NCBI RefSeq assembly: GCF_026627445.1
Contig: NZ_JAPNLJ010000001.1
Location: 62,001-126,000, forward strand
DNA length: 64,000 nucleotides
Source: Streptomyces sp. H27-H1
GTDB taxonomy: Bacteria > Actinomycetota > Actinomycetes > Streptomycetales > Streptomycetaceae
Direction of reading: 5' to 3'
Part shown: positions 49,771 to 58,371 of the stretch, piece by piece
How positions within the stretch are numbered: the first letter of the stretch is position 1
Layout of the letters: each line of letters begins with the position of its first letter
Translations under genes and position numbers: made by a program
Notes under the pieces: generated by a model
Database searches by the model: none
Told to the model about the DNA's origin: nothing
What the model saw: the letters and a program-made list of their open reading frames with translations, nothing else

Positions 49771-51066
49771 TCAGGGCGATGTTTCACGTGAAACATCGCC
49801 CTGACGCATGAGGAACGCCGCGATCAGGGCGTAGAGCATGGCCACTCCGAGGATCAAGGGGGCGGAGTGCCCGTCGAGCGGGAGTACGAGAGCGGCCACT
49901 CCCGCGGCGCCGACGAAGGCGGCGTTGAAGAGCACGTCGTAGACGGAGAACACGCGGCCGCGAAAGGCGTCGTCCACCTGGGACTGCACGACGGTGTCGG
50001 TGGAGATCTTGGCGCCCTGGGTGGCCAGGCCCAGCACGAAGGCGGCTGCCAGCATCGGTCCGGGTGTGAAGAACAGGCCGAGCGCCGGCACCAGCACGGC
50101 GGCGCCCGCGGCGCAGAGGGTGATGGAGCCGAGGGCGCCCAGCCGGCCCACCAGCCAGGGAGTGATGACGGCGGCCGCGAAGAAGCCGGCCCCGGAAACG
50201 CCGACCGTGACACCCAGCAGCGCCAGCCCGTCGGCCTCGTTGTCCGACCAGGCGTAGCGGCAGAGCATGAGCAGCGTGACGAACAGGGCTCCGTAGCAGA
50301 ACCGCATGAGGGTCATGGCGGTGAGCGCCCGGGCCGCCTCGCGCCGTGAGGCCAGGTGCCGCAGGCCTGCGGCCAAGCCCCGCACGGTGAGGGCGACCCC
50401 CTGGCCGACCGTCGGGTTGATCCGGCCGGGCAGGTGGTCGGGCCCCAGGAGGTCCAGGGCCAGGCGCAGCGAGACCAGGGCCGCGCACAGGTAGAGGCCG
50501 GCTCCGAGGAGTACGACGAGGGCGTCGGAATCGTCGGCCAGCACGCGCACGAGGAAGGCCAGGCCCCCACCGGCGACGGCGGCGAGTGTTCCGGCGGTGG
50601 GTGAGAGGGCGTTAGCGGTGACCAGCTGGCCGGGCGCGACGACACGTGGCAGGGAGGCGGAGAGCCCGGCCAGGACGAAGCGGTTGACCGCGGTCACGGA
50701 CAGGGCCGAGGCGTAGAAGAGCCAGTCGGGGACGTGCGCGACGATCAGCATGCCGGTGACGCAGGCGAGGAAGGCCCGCAGCAGGTTGCCGTAGAGGAAC
50801 ACCTGGCGGCGGCGCCAGCGGTCCAGCAGGACTCCCGCGAAGGGGCCGATCACCGAATAGGGCAGCAGGAGTACCGCCATGGCCGAGGCGATGGCCGCGG
50901 GCGAGGCCTGCTTCTCCGGGGAGAAGACGACATAGGCGGCCAGCGCGACCTGGAAGACCCCGTCGGCGGCCTGGGAGAGGAGCCGTACGGCGAGCAGGTT
51001 GCGGAAGTCCCGCAGACGCAGGAGTACGCGCAGATCACGTACGACAGCCATGGGGGAAAGCGTCAC
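49771..51066 (-). CDS. MFS transporter
   Basis: Transporter of 431 residues with about 12 membrane helices (opening FRNLLAVRLLSQAADGVFQVALAAYVVFSPE). The family resembles MFS_3-like exporters; the substrate is unknown. The last residues are RQGDVSRETSP, encoded by a parS site that includes the end of the reading frame. Two starts are possible, GTG 51066 and ATG 51051. The terminator hairpin of ino1 ends five bases before the first, leaving no room for a normal leader. Confidence 0.88.
   Translation of the reverse strand: MTLSPMAVVRDLRVLLRLRDFRNLLAVRLLSQAADGVFQVALAAYVVFSPEKQASPAAIASAMAVLLLPYSVIGPFAGVLLDRWRRRQVFLYGNLLRAFLACVTGMLIVAHVPDWLFYASALSVTAVNRFVLAGLSASLPRVVAPGQLVTANALSPTAGTLAAVAGGGLAFLVRVLADDSDALVVLLGAGLYLCAALVSLRLALDLLGPDHLPGRINPTVGQGVALTVRGLAAGLRHLASRREAARALTAMTLMRFCYGALFVTLLMLCRYAWSDNEADGLALLGVTVGVSGAGFFAAAVITPWLVGRLGALGSITLCAAGAAVLVPALGLFFTPGPMLAAAFVLGLATQGAKISTDTVVQSQVDDAFRGRVFSVYDVLFNAAFVGAAGVAALVLPLDGHSAPLILGVAMLYALIAAFLMRQGDVSRETSP
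49781..49794. other. parS site at the end of the MFS gene
   Basis: Perfect GTTTCACGTGAAAC, second of the pair. It encodes the DVSRET part of the C-terminal DVSRETSP of the MFS protein. Confidence 0.95.
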
Positions 51067-51070
51067 ACAC

Positions 51071-51109
51071 GCGGAGGGTCCCCGGGCACATTGCCCGGGG
51101 ACCCTCCGC
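51071..51109 (-). terminator. terminator after ino1
   Basis: An 18-bp perfect stem (GCGGAGGGTCCCCGGGCA and its complement) with a three-base loop, 48 bases after the ino1 stop. Confidence 0.85.
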
Positions 51110-51156
51110 GGAAGAACAGTCGAAGTCCAGGTGTCCTCGAGGACGCCGGGGTTCGA

Positions 51157-52239
51157 CTAGCGCTCGACCTCGCCCTTGATGAACTTCTCGACGTTGGCCT
51201 GGGCCTCGTCGTCGAAGTACTGCACCGGCGGGGACTTCATGAAGTAGCTCGACGCCGACAGGATCGGGCCGCCGATACCGCGGTCCTTGGCGATCTTCGC
51301 CGCGCGCAGCGCGTCGATGATGACACCGGCGGAGTTCGGGGAGTCCCACACCTCGAGCTTGTACTCGAGGTTGAGGGGGACGTCGCCGAACGCGCGGCCC
51401 TCGAGGCGGACGTAGGCCCACTTGCGGTCGTCGAGCCACTGGACGTAGTCCGACGGGCCGATGTGGACGTTCTTCTCGCCGAGCTCACGGTCGGGGATCT
51501 GCGAGGTGACGGCCTGCGTCTTGGAGATCTTCTTCGACTCCAGGCGCTCGCGCTCCAGCATGTTCTTGAAGTCCATGTTGCCGCCGACGTTGAGCTGCAT
51601 GGTGCGCTCAAGACGGACACCGCGGTCCTCGAACAGCTTCGCCATCACGCGGTGCGTGATGGTGGCGCCGACCTGGGACTTGATGTCGTCGCCGACGATC
51701 GGGACACCGGCCTCGGTGAACTTGTCGGCCCACTCCTTGGTGCCGGCGATGAAGACCGGGAGGGCGTTGACGAAGGCGACCTTGGCGTCGATGGCGCACT
51801 GGGCGTAGAACCGCGCCGCGTCTTCGGAACCGACGGGCAGGTAGCAGATCAGAACGTCGACCTGGCGGTCCTTGAGGACCTCCACGATGTCGACCGGAGC
51901 CTCGGCCGACTCCTCGATGGTCTTGCGGTAGTAAATACCCAGGCCGTCCAGGGTGTGGCCGCGCTGAACGGTCACACCCGCGCTCGGGACGTCGCAGATC
52001 TTGATGGTGTTGTTCTCACTGGCGCCGATGGCGTCCGAAAGGTCGAGGCCGACCTTCTTCGCGTCGACGTCGAACGCCGCGACGAACTCGATGTCGCTCA
52101 CGTGGTAGTCGCCGAACTGGACGTGCATCAGACCGGGGACCTTGGCCGCCGGGTCGGCGTCCTTGTAGTACTCGACGCCCTGCACCAGCGAGGCGGCGCA
52201 GTTGCCTACGCCGACGATGGCTACGCGAACCGAACCCAT
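51157..52239 (-). CDS. ino1: inositol-3-phosphate synthase
   Basis: NAD-dependent enzyme of 360 residues converting glucose 6-phosphate to inositol 3-phosphate, the precursor of phosphatidylinositol and mycothiol. The Rossmann motif is [20 protein letters not shown]; conserved segments include [36 protein letters not shown] and [16 protein letters not shown] 52239 is the family start. It follows padR by 49 bases and is probably cotranscribed with it and controlled by the operator at 52933. Confidence 0.96.
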   Translation of the reverse strand: MGSVRVAIVGVGNCAASLVQGVEYYKDADPAAKVPGLMHVQFGDYHVSDIEFVAAFDVDAKKVGLDLSDAIGASENNTIKICDVPSAGVTVQRGHTLDGLGIYYRKTIEESAEAPVDIVEVLKDRQVDVLICYLPVGSEDAARFYAQCAIDAKVAFVNALPVFIAGTKEWADKFTEAGVPIVGDDIKSQVGATITHRVMAKLFEDRGVRLERTMQLNVGGNMDFKNMLERERLESKKISKTQAVTSQIPDRELGEKNVHIGPSDYVQWLDDRKWAYVRLEGRAFGDVPLNLEYKLEVWDSPNSAGVIIDALRAAKIAKDRGIGGPILSASSYFMKSPPVQYFDDEAQANVEKFIKGEVER

Positions 52240-52288
52240 TCCGGTTGCTCCCTGTTTGTTCTCGGACGAGGCCTGCGAGATGCAGACC

Positions 52289-52891
52289 TCACTTTGCAGT
52301 TTCGTCGGACGGACCGGGTCGTCTCTGATCCCGTCCCGCCCGCTCACTCTCGATGAGCTCGTTCAGCCAGCGCACTTCGCGCTCCACGGATTCCATGCCG
52401 TGGCGTTGCAGCTCGAGCGTGTAGTCGTCGAGCCGCTCGCGTGTGCGGGCGAGCGATGCGCTCATCTTCTCCAGGCGCTCCTCAAGGCGGCTGCGACGGC
52501 CCTCCAGTACCCGCATGCGTACGTCTCGTTCGGTTTGGCCGAAAAAGGCGAAGCGGGCGGCGAAGGACTCGTCCTCCCAGGCATCGGGGCCCGTGTGGGA
52601 GAGGAGCTCCTCGAAGTGCTCCTTACCTGCTGCCGTCAACCGGTAGACGATCTTGGCGCGGCGCCCTGCGAGTGAAGCGGCGAGAGCGTCTTCCGGGGCG
52701 TTGCCCGGTTCTTCGATCAACCATCCGTTGATGACGAGCGTCTTGAGGCAGGGGTAGAGCGTCCCGTAGCTGAACGCTCTGAACACCCCCAGTGAGGTGT
52801 TGAGCCGCTTGCGCAGCTCGTAACCGTGCATCGGGGATTCGCGCAGCAGGCCGAGAACAGCGAACTCGAGGATGCCTGAGCGCCTGCTCAT
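52289..52891 (-). CDS. PadR family transcriptional regulator
   Basis: Regulator of 200 residues. The N-terminal winged helix ([24 protein letters not shown] ... [22 protein letters not shown]) is typical of PadR, and the C-terminal part is a long coiled-coil dimerisation helix ([32 protein letters not shown]). The padR-ino1 order is conserved with Rv0047c-Rv0046c. A perfect inverted repeat over its promoter suggests that it represses itself and ino1; the ligand is unknown. Confidence 0.94.
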   Translation of the reverse strand: MSRRSGILEFAVLGLLRESPMHGYELRKRLNTSLGVFRAFSYGTLYPCLKTLVINGWLIEEPGNAPEDALAASLAGRRAKIVYRLTAAGKEHFEELLSHTGPDAWEDESFAARFAFFGQTERDVRMRVLEGRRSRLEERLEKMSASLARTRERLDDYTLELQRHGMESVEREVRWLNELIESERAGRDQRRPGPSDETAK

Positions 52892-52919
52892 CCGCTTGCC
52901 CTTCCCCTGCCTCGGAGTC

Positions 52920-52953
52920 TTTATACCGAGCTGATGTATCGGCTCGATACATC
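52920..52953 (-). promoter_or_regulatory. padR-ino1 promoter with overlapping inverted-repeat operator
   Basis: A perfect 9-bp inverted repeat GATGTATCG-GCT-CGATACATC (52933-52953) contains ATGT...ACAT ends, the half-site type bound by PadR proteins. On the minus strand a -10-like TATAAA occupies 52920-52925, so the repeat covers the spacer and -35 region, a position suited to repression. The binding protein is inferred to be the adjacent PadR. Confidence 0.75.
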
Positions 52954-53095
52954 CAGACGATAGAACGGGCAGCCATCCACTACAAGTGGCAACGCGGTGA
53001 CCGGCGTCACATCACTGATTTGCAGGAGGCGAGTTGCCTGTTTTGGGGTGAACTTCGACACTGGTTGGGTTTTGGGCCTGCGTAGTCTGTGCGGC

Positions 53096-53158
53096 ATGAC
53101 ACCGGGGGGACCGTCACTCACCTGCCGCTTCCAGGCCACTCGCCTGCCCGAGGAGTAG
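53096..53158 (+). other. possible 20-codon leader ORF before the class A PBP gene
   Basis: ATG 53096 opens a frame of 20 codons ending GAG GAG TAG; the last codons double as the ribosome site for the PBP gene eight bases later. A TAGTCT -10-like hexamer (53083-53088) lies just upstream, so any transcript would be leaderless. The peptide MTPGGPSLTCRFQATRLPEE matches nothing I know. This may be chance. Confidence 0.2.
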
Positions 53159-53165
53159 TCGTTCG

Positions 53166-55718
53166 ATGAGCGAGCACCGCCGCAAACCGCAACAGCCCCA
53201 GGGCGGCGGCCGCGCCGCCGCCCGCAAGGCTGCCCAGCAGCGCCCTTCCAGGGCCGCCGGCCCCGGGCGTAACGTCCCCACGTCGTCCCCCAGCGGGCCG
53301 TATTCGGAGCAGCCGGTGCACGGCAGCCGGTCGGACGCCCGGAGATCCGCCGGCCGCGCCCCGGCGGGACGGGCCCGCGGCGCCGGCGGAGCCGGCCGGG
53401 GTACGGGCCGCCCGAAGAAGCGGTTCATCGACTATCCCCGTGCGGAGAAGGACGGCTGGAAGCGTTTCGTCCCGTCCTGGAGGCTCGTCAGCGGCACGGC
53501 CCTGGGCTTCTTCGCGATCCTCACGGCGGGCGCCGGCATCGGTATTGCCTCGGTGAACACGCCCAACGCGAACCTCGCGGCCAAGGCGCAGAACAACGTC
53601 TTCTACTGGTCCGACAACTCCCAGATGGTCGCTACCGGCGGTTCCGTGAACCGCCAGATCGTCACTATCGGGCAGATCCCCCGGTCGATGCAGAACGCCG
53701 TGATCGCGGCGGAGAACGAGTCCTTCGAGTCGGACAAGGGCGTCGACCCGATGGGCGTCGCCCGTGCGGTGTGGAACATGGCCAAGGGCGGATCCACGCA
53801 GGGCGGCTCGACGATCACCCAGCAGTATGTGAAGAACACCTACCTGGACTCCGACCAGACGCTGAAGCGAAAGGTCACCGAGCTCTTCATCTCGATAAAA
53901 CTGGGTGTGAACGAGGAGAAGAACGAAATCCTCGCCGGCTACCTGAACACCGCTTACTACGGACGGGACGCCTACGGGATCCAGGCAGCCGCACGCGCCT
54001 ACTTCGGCAAGGACTGCGACAAGCTGAACCCCTCCGAGAGCGCCTTCCTCGCCGCCGTGCTCAAGGGCCCGAACCTGTACAACCCCGACGGCGGCATCGG
54101 CTCCGCGGCCACGGCCGACGAGAACAAGATTCGGGCCGAGGCGCGCTGGGCCTGGGTGCTGGACCGCGAGGTCAAGGTCGGGCGCATGGAGCAGTCCGAG
54201 CGGGACAAGTTCAAGGACTTCCCGCAATTGATCGAATCCGCTCAGTCCGCCGGTATGTCGGGGCAGATCGGCTACATGGTCGAGACGGCCAAGCTGTACC
54301 TGACCAAGACCAAGGGCATCTCGATCGACGATCTGGCCAAGGGCGGCTACCAGATCCACACCACCTTCGACAAGAAGAGGGTGGACTCGCTGGTCAAGGC
54401 CGTCGAGGAGACCCGCGACGGGCTGATCGACGAGAAGAAGCGGCCCGACACCGACACCTTCGTCCAGTTCGGCGCGGCCTCGGTCGATGTGAAGACCGGA
54501 GCCCTCGTCGCCCTGTACGGCGGCCCCGGCATCGACAAGAAGCACTTCAACAACAACGCGAACACCTCGGGCGTCCAGGTCGGCTCGACCTGGAAGCCGT
54601 TCGTCCTGGCGGCGGCCATGGAGTACGGCACCCAGAACTCGGACGGTGAGGGGATCTCGGCCGCGAGCAAGTACCAGGCGAACGACCTCACAGTGATCAA
54701 CAACCGTGCGGGCGAGCCGCTGCGGGACGGCTCCGGCAAGCCGTTCCGGCAGAAGAACGAGAGCCCCACCGCCTTCGGCTACGTGACCCTGAACGAGGCG
54801 ATGGAGAAGTCCATCAACGTCCCCTTCGCGCAGCTCATCTTCGACGTCGGCCACGACAAGGTGAAGAAGGTCGCGGAGGCGACCGGCATTCTGCCGGAGT
54901 CCTTCGACCCGAACGACAACGCCTCCTTCGCGCTGGGCACCTCGACCCCCAGCGCCATCCGGATGGCCGACTCGTACGCCACCTTCGCCGCCTCCGGCAT
55001 GCACCACGATCCGTTCTCGGTGACCAGAGTCGAGAAGGACGGCAACCTCGTGCCCGGTTTCGAGAAGCCCAAGGGGGTGCGGGCGATGGACAATTCCATC
55101 GCTGACAACATCACCAAGGTCCTGCGCAACGTCGTCGAGAACGGCACCGGCACGAAGGCCAAGAAGCTCGGCCGGCCCGCGGCGGGCAAGACCGGAACCA
55201 CCGACAAGAACATGTCGGCCTGGTTCGTCGGCTACACGCCCGAGCTTTCCACCTCCGTGGCCCTGTTCCGCTCGGACCCGAACGCGAAGAAGAAGGAACT
55301 GATCTCGATGAGGGGCGTGGCGGATATCCCGTCCCTCCACGGTGGTGACATCCCGGCCGAGATCTGGACCAAGTACATGAAGGCCGCGCTGAAGGACGCC
55401 CCCGAGACGGACTTCCCGGAGGCCGACAAGATCGGTGTCGTAGCGCACGCTTCCGGCGCTCCCTCGCCCACACCCACTCCTTCCCCCTCCCCCTCGCCGT
55501 CTCCGTCGATCAAGCCTTCCCCGACGCCGTCGCCCACTCCGAGCCCTTCACGCAGTGCCAAGCCGTCCTGCCGGCCGTGGGCCATCTGTGACCCGGACGC
55601 CAGCCCCAGCCCGACCCGGTCGCCCTCGCCCTCGCCCAGCAAATCGACCGGAAGGCCCGGCGGCGCGAGCGGTGGCGGCAGTGGAGGCTTCCCCATAGGG
55701 GGCTCGACGGGGGGCTGA
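53166..55718 (+). CDS. bifunctional class A penicillin-binding protein
   Basis: Membrane-bound peptidoglycan synthase of 850 residues. A disordered basic N-terminus (1-95) and membrane anchor (about 108-130) precede the GT51 glycosyltransferase, with catalytic Glu183 in AENESFESDKGVD and GGSTITQQYVKN. The transpeptidase has STWK at 474-477, SIN at 549-551 and KTG at 675-677. A Pro/Ser-rich extracellular tail (765-850) ends in a Gly/Ser run with a CRPWAIC cysteine pair. ATG 53166 follows AGGAG. It corresponds to ponA1 in the mycobacterial synteny block. Confidence 0.95.
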   Translation: MSEHRRKPQQPQGGGRAAARKAAQQRPSRAAGPGRNVPTSSPSGPYSEQPVHGSRSDARRSAGRAPAGRARGAGGAGRGTGRPKKRFIDYPRAEKDGWKRFVPSWRLVSGTALGFFAILTAGAGIGIASVNTPNANLAAKAQNNVFYWSDNSQMVATGGSVNRQIVTIGQIPRSMQNAVIAAENESFESDKGVDPMGVARAVWNMAKGGSTQGGSTITQQYVKNTYLDSDQTLKRKVTELFISIKLGVNEEKNEILAGYLNTAYYGRDAYGIQAAARAYFGKDCDKLNPSESAFLAAVLKGPNLYNPDGGIGSAATADENKIRAEARWAWVLDREVKVGRMEQSERDKFKDFPQLIESAQSAGMSGQIGYMVETAKLYLTKTKGISIDDLAKGGYQIHTTFDKKRVDSLVKAVEETRDGLIDEKKRPDTDTFVQFGAASVDVKTGALVALYGGPGIDKKHFNNNANTSGVQVGSTWKPFVLAAAMEYGTQNSDGEGISAASKYQANDLTVINNRAGEPLRDGSGKPFRQKNESPTAFGYVTLNEAMEKSINVPFAQLIFDVGHDKVKKVAEATGILPESFDPNDNASFALGTSTPSAIRMADSYATFAASGMHHDPFSVTRVEKDGNLVPGFEKPKGVRAMDNSIADNITKVLRNVVENGTGTKAKKLGRPAAGKTGTTDKNMSAWFVGYTPELSTSVALFRSDPNAKKKELISMRGVADIPSLHGGDIPAEIWTKYMKAALKDAPETDFPEADKIGVVAHASGAPSPTPTPSPSPSPSPSIKPSPTPSPTPSPSRSAKPSCRPWAICDPDASPSPTRSPSPSPSKSTGRPGGASGGGSGGFPIGGSTGG

Positions 55719-55741
55719 CAGGCCGCCCCACGACACGGCAG

Positions 55742-55778
55742 GAGAGGGCCGTCGCACCGAGTGCGGCGGCCCTCTCCC
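55742..55778 (+). terminator. terminator after the PBP gene
   Basis: Stem GGAGAGGGCCG / CGGCCCTCTCC with an inner CGCA/TGCG hairpin; it overlaps the leader of the next gene. Confidence 0.7.
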
Positions 55779-55808
55779 ATGTCCCGTGCCGTACGGCAGG
55801 ATGTGCCC

Positions 55809-57269
55809 ATGACGAAGGTGCACGAGGAAAGCCCCGTACTGCCCACCCAGCAGGACGAGGTGGCCGCCGCGGGGAGCGAGTTCATCGGCGGCCCGCTGGG
55901 CCGCTACGCCCGGCTGGGCGGCCACTGGCTGACCCCGGTGCGGGTGGTCGTGCTCGTCGCCCTGGGGATGTTCGCGCTCGGCATGGTCCAGAAGCTGCCC
56001 TGCTACGACTGGGCGTGGTTCCGCGGGGCCGGCTCCCAGTACACCCATGCCTGCTACTCGGACATTCCGCACCTCTACGCCCTGCGCGGCTTCGCCGACG
56101 GCCTCACCCCGTACTTCGACCGGATCCCCGGCGACATGCAGTTCCTGGAATACCCGGTGCTCACCGGGGTCTTCATGGAGATCGCCTCGTGGCTGACCCC
56201 CGGCAGCGGCTCCATGCAGCACCGGGAGCAGATGTACTGGATGGTCAACGCGGGCATGCTGATGATCTGCGCCGCCGTGATCGCGGTGTGCGTGGCCCGC
56301 ACCCACCGCCGACGGCCGTGGGACGCACTGCTCTTCGCCCTCGCGCCCGCGTTCGCGCTCACCGCGACCATCAACTGGGACCTGCTGGCCATCGCCCTGA
56401 CCGCCGCCGCGATGCTCATGTGGTCGCGCGGCCGGGCGCTGTCCTTCGGTGTCCTGATCGGCCTGGCCACCGCGGCCAAGCTCTACCCCGTACTGCTGCT
56501 GGGAGCCGTGTTCGTGCTCTGCTGGCGGGCCGGGAAGTGGCGCGCCTTCGGCGCGGCGGTCGGCGGCGCCGCGGCCTCCTGGCTCGTGGTGAACCTGCCC
56601 GTCATGCTCTTCGCCTGGGAGGGCTGGCAGAAGTTCTACACCTTCAGCCAGGAGCGGCCCATCGACTTCGGATCCGTGTGGCTGCTGATCTCCCAGCGCT
56701 CCGGGAACCCGCTGGAAGGCGCCAACACCTACGCGACGGGCCTGACGCTGCTGCTCTGCGCGGGCATCGGGCTCCTCACGCTCACCGCGCCCCGACGGCC
56801 CCGCTTCGCACAGCTGGCCTTCCTGCTGGTGGCCGCCTTCATCCTGGTCAACAAGGTCTACTCGCCCCAGTACGTGCTGTGGCTCATCCCGCTCGCCGCG
56901 CTGGCCCGGCCGCGCTGGCGGGACTTCCTGATCTGGCAGGCCGGCGAGGTCGCCTACTTCCTGGGGATCTGGTTCTACCTCGCCTACACGACCAGCGGGG
57001 ACAAGCACCAGGGCCTGCCACTGGAGGGCTACCAGCTGGCGATCGCGGCCCACCTGCTGTGCACGCTCTACCTGTGCGCCGTGGTCGTACGCGACATCCT
57101 GCTGCCCGACCGGGACGTGGTGCGGCGCGACGGTTCGGACGACCCCTCCGGAGGCGTCCTGGACGGCGCCGAGGACGTCTTCACGTTCCCCGGAACGGCG
57201 AAGGCGCCGCAGGAAGCGGCGCCTTCGGAGGGTCAGCGGGTGGACTGGGGCGTACGCCCCGGGGAGTGA
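55809..57269 (+). CDS. glycosyltransferase family 87 membrane protein
   Basis: Polyprenyl-phosphate-sugar-dependent glycosyltransferase-like protein of 486 residues with about 10-11 membrane helices. GT87 features include an extracellular acidic/aromatic first loop (CYDWAWFRGAGSQYTHACYSDIPHLYALRGF) and VNKVYSPQYVLWLIPLAAL. The C-terminal 60 residues are cytosolic and acidic. ATG 55809 gives MTKVHEESP. It occupies the position of Rv0051 after ponA1; the sugar and acceptor are unknown. Confidence 0.88.
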   Translation: MTKVHEESPVLPTQQDEVAAAGSEFIGGPLGRYARLGGHWLTPVRVVVLVALGMFALGMVQKLPCYDWAWFRGAGSQYTHACYSDIPHLYALRGFADGLTPYFDRIPGDMQFLEYPVLTGVFMEIASWLTPGSGSMQHREQMYWMVNAGMLMICAAVIAVCVARTHRRRPWDALLFALAPAFALTATINWDLLAIALTAAAMLMWSRGRALSFGVLIGLATAAKLYPVLLLGAVFVLCWRAGKWRAFGAAVGGAAASWLVVNLPVMLFAWEGWQKFYTFSQERPIDFGSVWLLISQRSGNPLEGANTYATGLTLLLCAGIGLLTLTAPRRPRFAQLAFLLVAAFILVNKVYSPQYVLWLIPLAALARPRWRDFLIWQAGEVAYFLGIWFYLAYTTSGDKHQGLPLEGYQLAIAAHLLCTLYLCAVVVRDILLPDRDVVRRDGSDDPSGGVLDGAEDVFTFPGTAKAPQEAAPSEGQRVDWGVRPGE

Positions 57270-57270
57270 C

Positions 57271-58302
57271 TCAGGCGTCCAGCACCCGGTCGAACTGCGT
57301 GGTGGTGTGGCGCAGGTGCGCGACCAGCTCCTCGCCGACCGTCGGTTCGGGAGAGTCCGACGGCACGAACAGGATGGACACCTGCATGTGCGGCGGCTCG
57401 GCGAACCAGCGCTGCTTGCCCGCCCACACGAACGGCGACAGGTTCCGGTTGACGGTGGCGAGTCCGGCCCGGGCGACGCCCTTGGCGCGCGGCATCACCC
57501 CGTGCAGGGCCTTGGGGGCCTCGAGGCCGACTCCGTGGGAGGTGCCGCCGGCGACGACGACCAGCCAGCCGTCGGAGGCGGCCTTCTGCTGCCGGTAGCC
57601 GAACCGGTCGCCCTTGGCGACGCGGGTGACATCGAGTACCGCGCCGCGGTACTCGGTCGACTCGTGGTCGCCCAGCCACAGCCGGGTGCCGATGCGGGCC
57701 CGGAAGCGCGTCTGCGGGAACTGCTGCTGCAGCCGCGCCAGCTCCTGGGCCTTCAGGTGGCTGACGAACATCGTGTGCAGCGGCAGCCGGGCCGCGCGCA
57801 GCCGGTCCATCCAGCCGATGACCTCCTCGACGGCGTCAGAGCCGTCCGGGCGGTCCAGCGGCAGGTGCAGGGCGAAGCCCTCCAGCCGGACGTCCTCGAT
57901 CGCCGAGTGCAGCTGGCCGAGGTCCTGTTCGGAGATCCCGTGCCGGCGCATCGAGCTCATGCACTCGATGACCACACGGGCGCCGACCAGGCCGTGGACC
58001 CCGTCCAGCGAGGAAACCGAGCGGATGACCCGGTCCGGCAGCGGCACCGGCTCCTCACCACGCCGGAACGGGGTGAGGACGAGCAGATCACCGCCGAACC
58101 AGTCCTTGATGCTGGCGGCCTCGTACGTCGTGCCGACGGCGAGGACGTCGGCGCCCATCCGGGTCGCCTCCTCGCAGAGCCGCTCGTGACCGAATCCGTA
58201 GCCGTTGCCCTTGCAGACGGGGACCATTCCGGGGAACTGGTCCTGGATCTGCTTCTGGTGCGCACGCCAGCGCGCGGTGTCGACGTAGAGCGTGAGCGCC
58301 AT
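57271..58302 (-). CDS. alanine racemase-like PLP enzyme
   Basis: Fold-III PLP protein of 343 residues. The PLP-lysine segment is VCKGNGYGFG (Lys31), as in alanine racemases (KANAYGHG). The C-terminal domain is divergent: the usual GYADG reads GGTSHG, while a FGYRQQ segment may hold the catalytic Tyr. It could be a specialised amino-acid racemase or a non-canonical family member. It ends two bases from the GT87 stop (convergent) and lies downstream of femX on the same strand, suggesting a shared peptidoglycan role. Confidence 0.8.
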   Translation of the reverse strand: MALTLYVDTARWRAHQKQIQDQFPGMVPVCKGNGYGFGHERLCEEATRMGADVLAVGTTYEAASIKDWFGGDLLVLTPFRRGEEPVPLPDRVIRSVSSLDGVHGLVGARVVIECMSSMRRHGISEQDLGQLHSAIEDVRLEGFALHLPLDRPDGSDAVEEVIGWMDRLRAARLPLHTMFVSHLKAQELARLQQQFPQTRFRARIGTRLWLGDHESTEYRGAVLDVTRVAKGDRFGYRQQKAASDGWLVVVAGGTSHGVGLEAPKALHGVMPRAKGVARAGLATVNRNLSPFVWAGKQRWFAEPPHMQVSILFVPSDSPEPTVGEELVAHLRHTTTQFDRVLDA

Positions 58303-58371
58303 GCCCGTCCGGAGCCTCTCTCGAAAAGCTGCGTGGTGTGCAGCGGTGCGGTGTCTGTGGATGGGGCGGGG

